NCBI RefSeq assembly: GCF_034424315.1 | Contig: NZ_CP139972.1 | Location: 6,456,501-6,520,500 of the forward strand | Length of the DNA stretch: 64,000 bases | Reading direction: 5' to 3' | Source of the DNA: Chitinophaga sancti | GTDB taxonomy: Bacteria > Bacteroidota > Bacteroidia > Chitinophagales > Chitinophagaceae | Part shown: positions 1 to 9,708 of the stretch, piece by piece | Position numbering within the stretch: position 1 is the stretch's first letter | Layout: every line of letters begins with the position of its first letter | Program-made: the position numbers and the translations under genes | Notes under the pieces: model-generated | The model's database searches: none | Seen by the model: the letters and a program-made list of their open reading frames with translations, nothing else | What the model was told of the DNA's origin: nothing

Positions 1-275
1 ATGATGTAGAATTTAAACGCTACCTGGAAAAAGTAAGAGCAATGGCTGTGGATATGGAAACCGCGACGATCTTCTCAGTAGGTTTCTACAATAAGATTCC
101 TACGGGCGCATTGTTGCTGGTTTCTGACCAACCTATGGTGCCAGAAGGAGTAAAAACAGAAGAAAGCGATAAGAAAGTGACTTCTGATTATGTGAACAAT
201 CACCTGAAGATCGGTATTGACTCATTGAAGGCGCTGATCAACAGTCACCAGACAGTGAAGCATCTACGATTCTAA
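1..275 (+). CDS. amn: AMP nucleosidase, C-terminal end (5' truncated by window)
   Basis: The open frame runs into the window edge (reading from base 3) and ends at the TAA at 273-275, so only about 90 C-terminal residues are seen. They include the AVDMETATIFSVGF segment, the nucleoside-phosphorylase-fold E-M-E-T-A motif that binds the ribose, followed by a PTGALLLVSDQPM stretch typical of Bacteroidota AMP nucleosidases. These cleave AMP to adenine and ribose 5-phosphate in the cytoplasm. The fold is clear. AMP nucleosidase rather than another purine nucleosidase is my best match from memory of the family. Confidence 0.8.
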   Translation, partial: DVEFKRYLEKVRAMAVDMETATIFSVGFYNKIPTGALLLVSDQPMVPEGVKTEESDKKVTSDYVNNHLKIGIDSLKALINSHQTVKHLRF

Positions 276-324
276 GTTCGTAAGCAGTAAGAATTTTGCT
301 TATTATTTCGTAATATGAGCAGGA

Positions 325-2076
325 ATGCTCACTTCTTCCACACTACTTTCCATCCGGAATCTAACCGTTTCCTTCGCCGGCCATCAGGCGGTGAAGGATA
401 TTTCTCTGGACATCAGAAAAGGGGAGATTATTGGAATAGTCGGAGAATCCGGCTCGGGAAAGTCTGTGACCTCACTGGCCCTGATGCGGCTTATTCAGTC
501 TCCCGGTCTTATTTCAGCTGGTCGTTTATTGTACCAGGTTGACCCGGAAAAATCTCCTGTCAACCTTCCCGAACTCTCTGAAAGTGAAATGCGCAACTGG
601 AGAGGGAATGAAATCGCCATGATTTTTCAGGAGCCGATGACTGCCCTGAATCCGCTGCATACCTGTGGCGCACAGGTGATAGAATCCATCCGGTTGCATA
701 AGAAAGTCTCTGTCAGCGAGGCGAGGGCACAAACTTTAACCTTATTCAGGCAGGTCCGCCTGCCGGATCCGGAGAAGATACTACACCGTTATCCACATCA
801 GTTATCCGGCGGTCAGAAACAACGTGTGATGATTGCGATGGCTATCTGTTGCCAACCCCGCCTGCTGATAGCTGACGAGCCGACGACGGCCTTGGACGTT
901 ACCGTACAAAAGACAATTCTTGCATTGTTAAAAGAATTGCAACAGGAAACAGGCATGAGCGTGGTATTTATTACCCATGACCTGGGTGTGATTGCAGAAA
1001 TTGCCGATAGGGTAGCGGTGATGTACAAAGGGCAGATTGTAGAACAGGGCAGTGTACAGGAGATATTCACTCATCCACAACATCCTTATACCAAAGGCCT
1101 GCTGGCCTGCCGTCCTCCGCTGGACAAAAGACTATACCGCTTGCCGGTGACCCGCGACTTTATGGAAGTAGATGCGGAGGGTTTGATTCACGAAAAAGGG
1201 CAGGCAGTGCGTTCACTGGTAGAAAGCCTCGAAATTCCTGCAGATAAAATAATCCTGAGAGAGCAACATATAACACAACAACCTGCGTTATTAGAAGTAA
1301 GAGATTTGCATACCTGGTTTCCGGCTTCCCGCAATATTTTTGGGAAGGTGCAAAGCTGGACAAAAGCCGTAAATGGAGTCAGCTTTACTGTAAAAGAAGG
1401 GGAGACCATGGGATTGGTAGGGGAGTCGGGATGTGGAAAGACCACCCTTGGCCGCACCTTATTACGCCTTACGCCACCTACCAATGGAAGTATTTTATAT
1501 AAAGGGAAAGACCTTTGCCAGTTGCCGGCCTCAGAAATGCGTGACCTTCGCAAAGAGCTGCAAATAATATTCCAGGATCCCTATTCTTCCCTGAATCCAC
1601 GCCTGACTGTTGGTCAGGCCATTCTCGAACCCTTACAGGTACATGGATTATACGCTAATGATCGTCAGCGTAAAGAAAAGGTACAGGAATTGCTGGATAA
1701 AGTAAATCTGTCGCCTGAGCATTATTACCGTTATCCACATGAATTTTCAGGTGGGCAGCGACAGCGGATTGTGATCGCCCGGGCTTTGGCACTACAGCCC
1801 TCGTTTATCATTTGTGATGAGTCGGTAGCAGCTCTGGATGTAAGTATTCAGGCACAGGTATTAAATCTGCTGATGCGCTTACGGGAAGAGTTCGGGTTTA
1901 CGTATATATTTATATCGCACGATCTGTCGGTGGTGCGTTTTATCAGTGATAGGATGATGGTGATGAATAAGGGGAGGATAGAGGAGGAAGGGCCTGCTGA
2001 TCAGGTTTATGAACATCCGCAGAGCGCATATACAAGGCAGCTCATCAGTTCCATTCCTAAAAACATTTATGCGTAA
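325..2076 (+). CDS. ABC transporter, two fused ATP-binding domains (oligopeptide/dipeptide type)
   Basis: A 583-aa protein with two complete ABC ATPase domains in tandem. Domain 1 (about 8-265) has Walker A GESGSGKS at 40-47, signature LSGGQ at 160-164 and Walker B LLIADEPT at 180-187. Domain 2 (about 322-580) has Walker A GESGCGKT at 366-373 and signature FSGGQ. Each domain carries the PYT(K/R) tail motif of the oligopeptide/nickel ABC family, so it resembles YejF or a DppD-DppF fusion. It should energise peptide import, but no permease or binding protein is adjacent. ATG at 325 is preceded by AGGA and fits the domain start. Confidence 0.93.
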   Translation: MLTSSTLLSIRNLTVSFAGHQAVKDISLDIRKGEIIGIVGESGSGKSVTSLALMRLIQSPGLISAGRLLYQVDPEKSPVNLPELSESEMRNWRGNEIAMIFQEPMTALNPLHTCGAQVIESIRLHKKVSVSEARAQTLTLFRQVRLPDPEKILHRYPHQLSGGQKQRVMIAMAICCQPRLLIADEPTTALDVTVQKTILALLKELQQETGMSVVFITHDLGVIAEIADRVAVMYKGQIVEQGSVQEIFTHPQHPYTKGLLACRPPLDKRLYRLPVTRDFMEVDAEGLIHEKGQAVRSLVESLEIPADKIILREQHITQQPALLEVRDLHTWFPASRNIFGKVQSWTKAVNGVSFTVKEGETMGLVGESGCGKTTLGRTLLRLTPPTNGSILYKGKDLCQLPASEMRDLRKELQIIFQDPYSSLNPRLTVGQAILEPLQVHGLYANDRQRKEKVQELLDKVNLSPEHYYRYPHEFSGGQRQRIVIARALALQPSFIICDESVAALDVSIQAQVLNLLMRLREEFGFTYIFISHDLSVVRFISDRMMVMNKGRIEEEGPADQVYEHPQSAYTRQLISSIPKNIYA

Positions 2077-2106
2077 TTAATTGTATTATAAATAGCAAAT
2101 AAATCG

Positions 2107-2139
2107 TTTTTGACAGATGGTATATTATCAATACCTTTG
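2107..2139 (+). promoter_or_regulatory. Bacteroidota-type promoter for queA
   Basis: TTTTTG (2107-2112) and TACCTTTG (2132-2139) are separated by 19 bases. This matches the Bacteroidota primary sigma consensus (-33 TTTG, -7 TAnnTTTG). It lies 28 bases upstream of the queA ATG, just after the ABC gene. Confidence 0.75.
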
Positions 2140-2167
2140 CAACCTTTAAATTTATTCATACCGTAAT

Positions 2168-3217
2168 ATGAAACTATCACAGTTTAGGTTTGATCTTCCT
2201 TTAAATCTGATCGCACAGCACCCTTCCAAGACAAGAGATGAAGCACGTTTGATGGTGGTAAACCGTGCCACCGGCAAAATCGAGCACAAGGTATTCAAGG
2301 ATATCCTGAATTATTTCAATGACAAGGATGTAATGATGGTGAACAATACGAAAGTATTCCCTGCCCGTCTTTATGGCCGTAAAGAGAAAACAGGTGCCAA
2401 GATTGAAGTATTCCTGTTGCGCGAACTGAACAAGCAGAATCGTTTGTGGGATGTGATTGTGGATCCTGCCCGTAAGATCAGGGTTGGTAACAAATTGTAT
2501 TTTGGAGATGATGAATCGCTGGTAGCAGAAGTAATTGACAACACTACTTCCCGCGGCCGTACCATTCGTTTCCTGTTTGAAGGTAATGATGATGAGTTTA
2601 AGCAGGTGCTGGACACCCTGGGTGAAACGCCGCTGCCTAAGTACATCAAGCGTAAGCCAGAAGACGAGGACAAGGAGCGTTACCAGACAGTGTATGCCAA
2701 GTACGAAGGAGCAGTAGCTGCGCCAACTGCTGGCTTGCACTTCAGCCGTGAGCTGATCAAACGTCTTGAAATCAAGGGTATTAAGTTTGCAGAGGTAACT
2801 CTTCACACTGGTTTAGGTACTTTCCGTCCTATCGAAGTGGAAGACCTGAGCAAGCACAAGATGGATGCAGAGTATTTCAACATTGATGAATACGCTGTGA
2901 AGATTGTGAACAAGGCGAAAGAAGAAAATCGTAAAGTATGTGCGATCGGTACGACAACTGTAAGAGCTGTAGAATCTTCCGTAACAGCACAGAACATGCT
3001 GAAAGCAGCAGAAGGATGGACTAACACATTCATTCATCCTCCTTATGATTTCGCTATCCCTAATGCTTTGGTAACTAATTTCCACCTGCCTAAGACAAGT
3101 CTGCTCATCATGGTATGTGCGTTTGCTGGTTATGATCTGGTGATGGAAGCTTACCAACAGGCTATCAAGGAGAAATACCGTTTCTTCAGCTATGGCGATG
3201 CTATGCTGATTCTCTAA
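2168..3217 (+). CDS. queA: S-adenosylmethionine:tRNA ribosyltransferase-isomerase QueA
   Basis: 349 aa, the usual length for QueA. It transfers and isomerises the ribose of AdoMet onto preQ1 in tRNA to make epoxyqueuosine in GUN anticodons. Family landmarks seen: N-terminal [36 protein letters not shown], the [10 protein letters not shown] segment, [13 protein letters not shown] and the C-terminal [16 protein letters not shown]. It has its own good promoter and is followed by a hairpin before ispD. No other queuosine genes are in the window. Confidence 0.97.
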   Translation: MKLSQFRFDLPLNLIAQHPSKTRDEARLMVVNRATGKIEHKVFKDILNYFNDKDVMMVNNTKVFPARLYGRKEKTGAKIEVFLLRELNKQNRLWDVIVDPARKIRVGNKLYFGDDESLVAEVIDNTTSRGRTIRFLFEGNDDEFKQVLDTLGETPLPKYIKRKPEDEDKERYQTVYAKYEGAVAAPTAGLHFSRELIKRLEIKGIKFAEVTLHTGLGTFRPIEVEDLSKHKMDAEYFNIDEYAVKIVNKAKEENRKVCAIGTTTVRAVESSVTAQNMLKAAEGWTNTFIHPPYDFAIPNALVTNFHLPKTSLLIMVCAFAGYDLVMEAYQQAIKEKYRFFSYGDAMLIL

Positions 3218-3243
3218 TAAACGAAACAGATTCTCAATTATTT

Positions 3244-3281
3244 ATTGCGAATGGTGCTGCTCAGGCAGGATCATTCGCAAT
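3244..3281 (+). terminator. Hairpin between queA and ispD
   Basis: Perfect 10-base arms ATTGCGAATG (3244-3253) and CATTCGCAAT (3272-3281), followed by a T-rich run. It could terminate queA or attenuate read-through into ispD, which starts 14 bases further on. Confidence 0.55.
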
Positions 3282-3294
3282 TTAATTTCAGCTC

Positions 3295-3966
3295 GTGGAA
3301 CAACGAAAGAAAGTAGCCATCATTGTAGCCGGAGGTTCCGGTACCCGTATGGGAAGTGCCGTACCCAAGCAGTTTCTGCAACTGGCCGGAAAGCCGGTAT
3401 TATGGCATACCGTCAATGCTTTTGCGCATGCATATGCTGATATGGAGATTGTATTGGTGTTGCCGGAGGTCCATTTCAGTTATGTAGCTGAATGGATAGG
3501 CGATTTCAGGCAGATCTTGTTGGTGAGTGGTGGAGAAACCCGTTTCAATTCGGTATTGAATGGGTTGAAGACTGTGCAGGAGCCGGCGGTGATCTTTGTA
3601 CACGATGGTGTGCGGCCCATGGTGAGTACGGCGTTGATCCACCGTTGTTATGAAGGAGCAGTAGCGCAGGGAAGTGCGATTCCTGTGATAGATATGAAAG
3701 ATAGTATCCGTGAACTGGTACCGAATGGTAACAGGGCGGTAGACAGGGAGCAATATAAGATTATCCAGACTCCGCAGACATTTTTGTCAGAGTGGATTCT
3801 GCCGGCTTTTGAACAGCCTTTTGATCCCTTATTTACAGATGAAGCAACTGTAGTAGAGCGCCAGGGCCGCCAGGTACAGTTGGTACCCGGCGACGAAGCG
3901 AATATTAAGATTACGCGTCCGCTTGATTTGACAATAGCAGAGGCTTTGTTAGGCACGAGAGAATAA
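3295..3966 (+). CDS. ispD: 2-C-methyl-D-erythritol 4-phosphate cytidylyltransferase IspD
   Basis: 223 aa with the nucleotidyltransferase signature AGGSGTRMG at 12-20 and KQF(L) just after, then HDGVRP and the C-terminal DDE/N-IKIT(R)P(L)DL motif. It condenses CTP with MEP in the non-mevalonate isoprenoid pathway. The start is GTG (3295). There is no in-frame ATG before the P-loop-like motif, and the GTG start gives the normal family N-terminus. Other MEP pathway genes are not in the window. Confidence 0.94.
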   Translation: MEQRKKVAIIVAGGSGTRMGSAVPKQFLQLAGKPVLWHTVNAFAHAYADMEIVLVLPEVHFSYVAEWIGDFRQILLVSGGETRFNSVLNGLKTVQEPAVIFVHDGVRPMVSTALIHRCYEGAVAQGSAIPVIDMKDSIRELVPNGNRAVDREQYKIIQTPQTFLSEWILPAFEQPFDPLFTDEATVVERQGRQVQLVPGDEANIKITRPLDLTIAEALLGTRE

Positions 3967-3997
3967 ATACCCGGATAAAGTTTCCTTCTCGGGTATT
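3966..3997 (+). terminator. Terminator after ispD
   Basis: Arms AATACCCG (3966-3973) and CGGGTATT (3990-3997) with a 16-base loop overlap the end of the stop codon of ispD. The gene downstream is convergent. Confidence 0.5.
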
Positions 3998-4008
3998 AAA
4001 TAGCTAAA

Positions 4009-4075
4009 GACCTTTACAAAGATTAGTCCCTTTTTTAGAAATCAGGTTGCTAAAGACCATCTACAATGATTATGT
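4009..4075. repeat. Imperfect direct repeat in the ispD / oxidoreductase gap
   Basis: GCTAAAGACC followed by T/A-T-T/C-TACAA-A/T-GATTA occurs twice, about 45 bases apart (near 4002-4025 and 4048-4071). The rest of the roughly 130-base gap between the two convergent genes holds no ORF or RNA that I recognise. Confidence 0.4.
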
Positions 4076-4131
4076 TCTTCTCAGGAACTAACCCCCTGTA
4101 GACAATCCGCAAAAGATTCCCTTTCCGTAGA

Positions 4132-5109
4132 TTAAGCTTCTGGAGACAAGCCCTTATTGATTTTAGCAAGGATCTGATGGGCTACTTCCATAGCCTGCAA
4201 ACCATCAATTGCATTTACCGGAACAGGCTTATTCTGAAGAATAGCATCCCTGAACAGTTCAAGCTCCATTCTGATCGCATTTACCTGTTTGATCTCAGGA
4301 TTATCGATCGCGATGGTCTTCTTACCACTGTTAGTATCTATATCCAGTGTGAATAACCCTTCATCGTCCGGTGTTTTCAGCTTGATAATCTCAGTCTTCT
4401 TATCCAGGAAGTCGATACCGATGTAGGCATCTTTCTGGAAGAGGCGCATTTTTCGCATCTTTTTCAGAGAGATACGGCTGGAGGTCAGATTGGCTACACA
4501 ACCGTTATGGAATTCAATGCGAACGTTGGCGATATCTGGTGTATCACTCATAACAGCAACACCGCTTGCAGAGATACGGTTCACGGTAGATTTAACAATG
4601 CTGAGCACAATATCAATATCATGGATCATGAGATCCAGGATCACGCTCACGTCAGTACCACGTGGATTGAATTCAGCCAGGCGATGTACTTCGATGAACA
4701 TAGGATTAAGCGTATGTCCTTTCAGTGCCAGGAAAGCCGGATTGAAACGTTCCACATGACCCACCTGGAATTTGATGTTAGCTTCTTCCACCAGTTTTAC
4801 CAGTGTTTTAGCTTCTTCCATGGTATTGGTCATCGGTTTCTCCACGAAAATGTGCTTTCCGTTGCGGATAGCCATTTCACATAATTTGAAGTGCTGTGTG
4901 GTGGGAGCGATGATGTCGATGGCGTCAGAAGCGAGTATCAGTTCTTCCGCGGTCGAGAATCTCGGAATCTGGTATTGCTGTGCTACACTTGCGGCATTGC
5001 TATCACTTGGATCAAAAAAGCCGACTACTTCTACGTCCTTTATGGTGGCCCATTGGGAAAGATGAATCTTACCCAGGTGCCCCACACCAAAGATTCCTAT
5101 TTTGAGCAT
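4132..5109 (-). CDS. Gfo/Idh/MocA family NAD(P)-dependent oxidoreductase
   Basis: 325 aa. The N-terminal Rossmann fold starts at residue 2 (KIGIFGVGHLGKIHLSQW, a GxGxxG variant). The family motif EKPMT is near 90-95, followed by the catalytic-domain segment VGHVERFNPAF. Members act on sugars, inositols, UDP-sugars or biliverdin-like substrates. The substrate cannot be read from the sequence. It is leftward, separated by 76 bases from radC on the same strand, so it could be co-transcribed with it. Confidence 0.9.
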   Translation of the reverse strand: MLKIGIFGVGHLGKIHLSQWATIKDVEVVGFFDPSDSNAASVAQQYQIPRFSTAEELILASDAIDIIAPTTQHFKLCEMAIRNGKHIFVEKPMTNTMEEAKTLVKLVEEANIKFQVGHVERFNPAFLALKGHTLNPMFIEVHRLAEFNPRGTDVSVILDLMIHDIDIVLSIVKSTVNRISASGVAVMSDTPDIANVRIEFHNGCVANLTSSRISLKKMRKMRLFQKDAYIGIDFLDKKTEIIKLKTPDDEGLFTLDIDTNSGKKTIAIDNPEIKQVNAIRMELELFRDAILQNKPVPVNAIDGLQAMEVAHQILAKINKGLSPEA

Positions 5110-5185
5110 ATTATTCTTTGAAAATAAAATAATTGCGAATGTAAGGAAAAGACCGTATTATATCCAAATGTTATAATATATACCC

Positions 5186-5974
5186 TTATGCTATGACCAT
5201 TCTTATTGCAGCAAATCCAAATGGAGAGTTGTTTTCTCTGATTTGACTGCGCTGTTGTTTTTCTTCACTCATGAGGCCTTCCTCATTCATACTGTAGTAC
5301 CCGGCCTGAGATACGATAATGTGATCTAATACCAGTATATCCAAAATACTGGCTGCCTGTACAACTTTTTTTGTAAAAAGAATATCGGACTGACTGGGAT
5401 TGAGGTTTCCTGAAGGATGATTATGGCAGAGAATTATAGATGTAGCGCCAAGTTCCAGTGCTTCTCTCAGAATAATACGCACATCAGCAAATGCGGAGGA
5501 AATACCTCCCTGGCTTATACAACAATCCTTAATCACCTTATGGGCAAAATTTAAAAACAGGACATGTACCCGCTCATTAGGACAATCTCCCAGAATCGGC
5601 TTAAAATAAAGAGCAGCATCCTGTCCGTTATGGATGGTATTTTTGAACAGTACATTACCTGCCTGCCGCCTGCGCCCCAGTTCCAATGCAGCGACTATCC
5701 GGGCAGCCTTTGCTTCTCCAATGCCTCTCAGCCTCCTGAGCTGATTAACATTCACTTTTCCTAACTCCTGTAAATTATTGGATGATTTGGAGAGTATCTC
5801 CTGGGCCAGCAATAGTGCGGATTTGTGCTTATGGCCTGTGTTCAGTAACAAAGCGAGCAACTCTGCGTCGCTCAATGTTTCTATTCCTTTGATAACTAAC
5901 TTCTGTCTTGGTTGATCATCTGTACGCCATTTATTAATTGGCACGTACCTGGCTAACGAATCAATGGTATCCAT
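5186..5974 (-). CDS. radC: RadC-family JAB-domain protein
   Basis: 262 aa from the ATG at 5974. The frame extends to a TTG at 6022, but homologues begin near MDT-SLARY-IN-W, so I choose the internal ATG. A UPF0758 N-terminal helix-hairpin-helix (LRGIGEAKAARIVAALELGRR) precedes a JAB/MPN metal-binding motif HNHPSGN-x-PSQSD (H-x-H...D). RadC proteins were named for DNA repair, but that role is disputed and the true substrate is unknown. It is a single-copy housekeeping version, not part of a visible mobile element. Confidence 0.93.
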   Translation of the reverse strand: MDTIDSLARYVPINKWRTDDQPRQKLVIKGIETLSDAELLALLLNTGHKHKSALLLAQEILSKSSNNLQELGKVNVNQLRRLRGIGEAKAARIVAALELGRRRQAGNVLFKNTIHNGQDAALYFKPILGDCPNERVHVLFLNFAHKVIKDCCISQGGISSAFADVRIILREALELGATSIILCHNHPSGNLNPSQSDILFTKKVVQAASILDILVLDHIIVSQAGYYSMNEEGLMSEEKQQRSQIRENNSPFGFAAIRMVIA

Positions 5975-6166
5975 TCCTGCTAACTTTTTTAGCAATTTAC
6001 ATCTTTCCCTTTGGTCTTTCAATTTTTTTTAAATTTACACCACAATCCACAACACAGGGAAGGTAACCTCCTAGTAATAAGAGTTTTACTTATTCGAAAT
6101 AATGCAAAGTCGTGTGTCTGGCCCTGTAATCAACAAAAAATAAAAAAATTCATACTCCAAAAATCA

Positions 6167-6174
6167 TAGTTTTG
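6167..6174 (+). promoter_or_regulatory. Probable -7 element for prs
   Basis: TAGTTTTG matches TAnnTTTG and lies 20 bases upstream of the prs ATG. The -33 region is A-rich without a clear TTG, so only the -7 box is supported. Confidence 0.45.
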
Positions 6175-6194
6175 CAACCTCTTTTTCATAGTTC

Positions 6195-7139
6195 ATGCAA
6201 CCATCAGTAAAAATATTCACAGGGAACAGCAACCCAGCACTGGCAGAGAAAATCGCCAGCCGCTACGGCAACGGTCTGGGTAAATTGACAATTCAAAAGT
6301 TCAGTGACGGAGAATTCCAGCCGATTTATATGGAAAGTATCCGCGGTGATTATGTTTTTCTAGTGCAGAGCACTAACTCTCCATCGGACAATCTGATGGA
6401 GTTATTAATGATGATCGACGCAGCCAAAAGGGCTTCTGCCGGTTATATCACCGCAGTAATTCCATACTTTGGCTTTGCCAGGCAAGACAGAAAGGACAAA
6501 CCAAGGGTAGCCATCGCCTCTAAACTGGTAGCTAATCTGCTCACGTCGGCAGGTGCTAACAGGGTGATTACCATGGATTTGCACGCTCCTCAGATCCAGG
6601 GTTTCTTCGATATCCCGGTAGATCACCTGGATAGTTCGGCAATTTTCATTCCGTACATTGAGAATTTGAAACTGGAAAATCTTACCTTTGCATCCCCCGA
6701 CGTGGGTAGCACCAATAGGGTAAGGGAAGTAGCAGCTTACTTCAACGCGGAAATGGTGATCTGCGATAAGCACCGCAAACGTGCAAATGAGATCGCTTCC
6801 ATGGTTGTAATAGGTGATGTGAAAGACAAAGATATCGTGCTGATCGACGATATCTGCGATACCGCAGGTACCCTTACCAAGGCAGCTAACCTGCTGATAG
6901 AAAAGGGAGCAAAGAGTGTTCGTGCATTTTGTACACACCCTGTGCTGAGCGGGAAAGCTTACGAAAACATTGAAAATTCTGTGTTGGAAGAGTTCGTTAT
7001 CTGCGACACCATTCCATTGAAACAGCAATCTTCAAAGATAAAGGTGATCAGTGTTGCTGATCTCTTTGCAGTAGCCATCCGGAACATGCATGAGAACAAG
7101 TCTATCACAAACCTGTTCGTGCATAGTCACCGCCGCTAG
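6195..7139 (+). CDS. prs: Ribose-phosphate pyrophosphokinase Prs
   Basis: 314 aa, normal length. It makes PRPP from ribose 5-phosphate and ATP for nucleotide, histidine and tryptophan synthesis. Motifs: FSDGE near the N-terminus, ARQDRKDKPR (catalytic flexible loop region), the DLHAPQIQGFFDIPVDHL divalent-cation/ATP region, and the PRPP-binding loop VLIDDICDTAGT. It is followed 41 bases later by the L25 gene and then by pth, a gene order (prs-rplY-pth) common in many bacteria. Confidence 0.97.
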   Translation: MQPSVKIFTGNSNPALAEKIASRYGNGLGKLTIQKFSDGEFQPIYMESIRGDYVFLVQSTNSPSDNLMELLMMIDAAKRASAGYITAVIPYFGFARQDRKDKPRVAIASKLVANLLTSAGANRVITMDLHAPQIQGFFDIPVDHLDSSAIFIPYIENLKLENLTFASPDVGSTNRVREVAAYFNAEMVICDKHRKRANEIASMVVIGDVKDKDIVLIDDICDTAGTLTKAANLLIEKGAKSVRAFCTHPVLSGKAYENIENSVLEEFVICDTIPLKQQSSKIKVISVADLFAVAIRNMHENKSITNLFVHSHRR

Positions 7140-7180
7140 TAGCAACAAGCTTATTTATAACAATTATAAATGTTTAATCA

Positions 7181-7771
7181 ATGAAAACGATAACAATCGA
7201 AGGACAACTCAGGAGCGAATATGGCAAAAAAGCCACCCGCCAGGTACGTTCTGAGGGACAAGTGCCTTGTGTTATTTATGGGGGTGCTGAAACTGTGAGC
7301 TTTACTGCTCCGGCTGTTGCTTTCAAAAATCTGGTTTACACTGCTGAATTTCAGCTCGCTGAAATCAAATTGGGTGCTAAAACTTACAGGTGTGTACTGA
7401 AAGATCTGCAGTTCGATACAGTAACTGACGAGCTGGCACACATCGACTTCCTGGAACTGGTTGAAGATAAGCCAGTAAGCGTAAGCCTGCCAATCAAGAT
7501 CGTAGGTCAGTCAGAGGGTGTTAAAGCCGGTGGTAAACTGGTTGTTAAGATCAAGGCGCTGAAAGTTAAGGCCCTGCCTAAATATCTGCGTGAGAATATC
7601 GAAGTTAACATCGATAAGCTGGAACTGAACGGTAACGTCCGCGTTGAAGACGTAGTAGCTGAAAACATCGAGATCACTAACTCTCCTCGTATTCCTATCG
7701 CTTCTGTAGTAATGACCCGTCAGTTACGTCAGGAAGAGGCTGCTAACGACAAAGACACCAAGAAGAAATAA
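7181..7771 (+). CDS. rplY: 50S ribosomal protein L25 / Ctc family
   Basis: 196 aa. The N-terminal L25 5S-rRNA-binding beta-barrel (about 1-90, with R-EGQVPCVIYG and FQLAEIKLGAKTYRCVLKDLQFD) is followed by the TL5/Ctc C-terminal beta domain (about 95-185). The tail is lysine/aspartate rich. It is the long CTC-type form rather than the short E. coli form. It sits between prs and pth, and a strong hairpin ends the unit directly downstream. Confidence 0.95.
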   Translation: MKTITIEGQLRSEYGKKATRQVRSEGQVPCVIYGGAETVSFTAPAVAFKNLVYTAEFQLAEIKLGAKTYRCVLKDLQFDTVTDELAHIDFLELVEDKPVSVSLPIKIVGQSEGVKAGGKLVVKIKALKVKALPKYLRENIEVNIDKLELNGNVRVEDVVAENIEITNSPRIPIASVVMTRQLRQEEAANDKDTKKK

Positions 7772-7793
7772 TTTTCTTTATAGATATTTTTCC

Positions 7794-7832
7794 AAAAAGT
7801 TCCGTCCTGGTTCGTCCGGGATGGGACTTTTT
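7794..7832 (+). terminator. Strong terminator after rplY
   Basis: A 17-bp stem (AAAAAGTTCCGTCCTGG paired with the 3' arm ending GGGACTTTTT, with a few G-U pairs) closes a 5-base loop TTCGT and runs into a T tract. Confidence 0.85.
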
Positions 7833-7914
7833 CTATTTTTACGCCGTGGTTTGCAAATCTTCCGTATATATGGGAGCATAGCGCCACAAGTTCGTATATT
7901 AAATCAGTCGACAG

Positions 7915-8496
7915 ATGAAATACCTGATAGTAGGGCTTGGGAATATAGGCGCAGAATATGAGCATACCCGCCATAATATTGGATTCGATATCGCAGATAC
8001 CTTTGTTGCAAAACATGGAGGCACTTACAAAAACGAACGCCTCGCAGACGTGGCAGAAGTGAAATGGAAGGGCCGTACCCTTATTGTGATTAAGCCCACT
8101 ACCTATATGAACCTAAGCGGCAAGGCCGTTAAATACTGGATGGACAAGGAAAAGGTGCCATTGGAAAATATCTTTGTATTGGTAGATGACCTAGCACTGC
8201 CGGTAGAAGTACTGCGTATCCGCCCTGGTGGTAGTGATGCAGGACAGAACGGCCTTAAAAATATCCAGGAGCTCCTGGGAACCAATCAATATCCACGCCT
8301 GAGATTCGGTATTGGTAATAGCTATCCTAAAGGCAGACAGGTAGATTTTGTACTGGGCAAATGGCCTAAAGATGAATTGCCAGTAGTGCAGTGGAAACTG
8401 GAAAAATGTGTGGAGATTATCGAAGGGTTTGTAACAATTGGTTTGGAACGCACTATGAATCAGTATAATAACCTTAAATATTCACCCGGAAACTAG
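7915..8496 (+). CDS. pth: Peptidyl-tRNA hydrolase
   Basis: 193 aa, canonical size. It releases tRNA from drop-off peptidyl-tRNA in the cytoplasm. The N-terminal MKYLIVGLGNIGAEYEHTRHNIGF has the catalytic His at residue 20. KPTTYMNLSG and DDLALPVEVLRIRPGGSDAGQNGLKNI carry the catalytic Asp and substrate-binding Asn. It is third in the prs-rplY-pth row, but a terminator separates it from rplY. Confidence 0.97.
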   Translation: MKYLIVGLGNIGAEYEHTRHNIGFDIADTFVAKHGGTYKNERLADVAEVKWKGRTLIVIKPTTYMNLSGKAVKYWMDKEKVPLENIFVLVDDLALPVEVLRIRPGGSDAGQNGLKNIQELLGTNQYPRLRFGIGNSYPKGRQVDFVLGKWPKDELPVVQWKLEKCVEIIEGFVTIGLERTMNQYNNLKYSPGN

Positions 8497-8541
8497 ATTT
8501 ATTAATCCATTTCATTTAACCTTAATTAAAGATTAACCGTC

Positions 8542-9153
8542 ATGAAAATTATATGCGTTGGAAGAAACTATGCCGATCATGCAAAGGAATTGAAAAATGA
8601 GGTACCGACAGAACCTGTGATTTTCATGAAGCCTAAGAATGCATTGTTGCAAAACAACCACCCATTCTACTATCCGGAGTTTACCGACAATCTCCACTAT
8701 GAGTGTGAACTGGTACTAAGAATATGTAAGAACGGAAAACATATTCAGGAAAAATTTGCAGATAAATACTATGATCAGATTGGGATTGGTATTGACTTTA
8801 CAGCACGTGATCTGCAGGATAAACAAAAGCAGAAAGGCTTACCCTGGGAGATCGCCAAGGCGTTTGATAACTCCGCAGTTGTAGGGCAGTTTATACCTAT
8901 TACACCAGAACTGGATAAGAAAGATATTAACTTCTGTTTGTATAAAAATAAAGAACTGATGCAGCAGGGGAATACAAAAGACCTGTTGTTTTCTTTCGAT
9001 TTTCTGGTGGCTTATATTTCTAAATTCTTTACCCTGAATATTGGTGATCTGGTATTTACAGGTACGCCGGCTGGAGTGGGACCTGTGGAAATAGGAGATA
9101 CCCTGGAGGCTTTTATAGAGAATGATAGTTTGCTGGAGTTTATGGTGAAATAA
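8542..9153 (+). CDS. Fumarylacetoacetate hydrolase (FAH) family protein
   Basis: 203 aa, a single FAH catalytic domain. It starts with MKIICVGRNYADHAKEL and PTEPVIFMKP. Metal ligands are visible in the E-x-E motif (YECELVLRI) and a following Asp (GIGIDFTARDLQ). The FTGTPAGVGPV turn is near the end. Short family members include acylpyruvases and oxaloacetate decarboxylases (FAHD1-like). I cannot choose the substrate. A textbook terminator follows. Confidence 0.9.
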   Translation: MKIICVGRNYADHAKELKNEVPTEPVIFMKPKNALLQNNHPFYYPEFTDNLHYECELVLRICKNGKHIQEKFADKYYDQIGIGIDFTARDLQDKQKQKGLPWEIAKAFDNSAVVGQFIPITPELDKKDINFCLYKNKELMQQGNTKDLLFSFDFLVAYISKFFTLNIGDLVFTGTPAGVGPVEIGDTLEAFIENDSLLEFMVK

Positions 9154-9166
9154 CTAATCTGACTAT

Positions 9167-9205
9167 AAAAAAACGGCCTGCTCAATGACAGAGCAGGCCG
9201 TTTTT
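9167..9205 (+). terminator. Terminator after FAH gene, also facing the marR gene
   Basis: A perfect 10-bp stem CGGCCTGCTC / GAGCAGGCCG (9174-9183, 9191-9200) is flanked by A and T runs, so it can act in both directions between the convergent FAH and MarR genes. Confidence 0.9.
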
Positions 9206-9224
9206 ATTTATTGCTTTATTAATT

Positions 9225-9698
9225 TCACTTTTCCTCTGGCACCTGCTTCGTCAAAGTCACCTCATCCGGCACATTATTATAAATCACATCCAGAATCCTC
9301 GTCAATTCCTGAAAATCTCCTTCAGAGAGGTGATTCCAGCCCGTTTTACGCATTTCCAGTACCAAAGGTCTTGCTTCCTTATATTTTTCCGCGCCTTTAA
9401 CAGTGAGCTGCAAAAATACCTTTCTGCGGTCCTGGGGAGATCCTTCCCGGAGCACCAGCTCCTTTTTAACCAGTAATTCTATAATACGGGAAACAGTGGT
9501 GATATCCTTCGACGTCAGTTTCGCCAATTCATTATGCGTAATCTTTTTGTGTTTATACAGGTTCTCTATCAACAGCCACTGGTCCACAGTAATGTCCACT
9601 TTATGAATGTCAAAAGTCTTTTGCCAGTAGTTACGGATTCTTTTAAGGGTGGCATCCAACTTAAAAAAAGATGGATTTGTTACGAAAGTATTAGGCAT
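9225..9698 (-). CDS. MarR family transcriptional regulator
   Basis: 157 aa, the typical MarR length. It is a winged helix: recognition region ELAKLTSKDITTVSRIIELLVKKELVLRE (about 55-85), wing SPQDRRKVFLQLT (about 86-98, with the conserved D-x-R). It is divergent from the E1 dehydrogenase gene, and a palindrome pair lies directly in front of its start. This implies that it represses itself and/or the dehydrogenase in response to an unknown small ligand. Confidence 0.93.
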   Translation of the reverse strand: MPNTFVTNPSFFKLDATLKRIRNYWQKTFDIHKVDITVDQWLLIENLYKHKKITHNELAKLTSKDITTVSRIIELLVKKELVLREGSPQDRRKVFLQLTVKGAEKYKEARPLVLEMRKTGWNHLSEGDFQELTRILDVIYNNVPDEVTLTKQVPEEK

Positions 9699-9708
9699 AT
9701 AGTTTAAA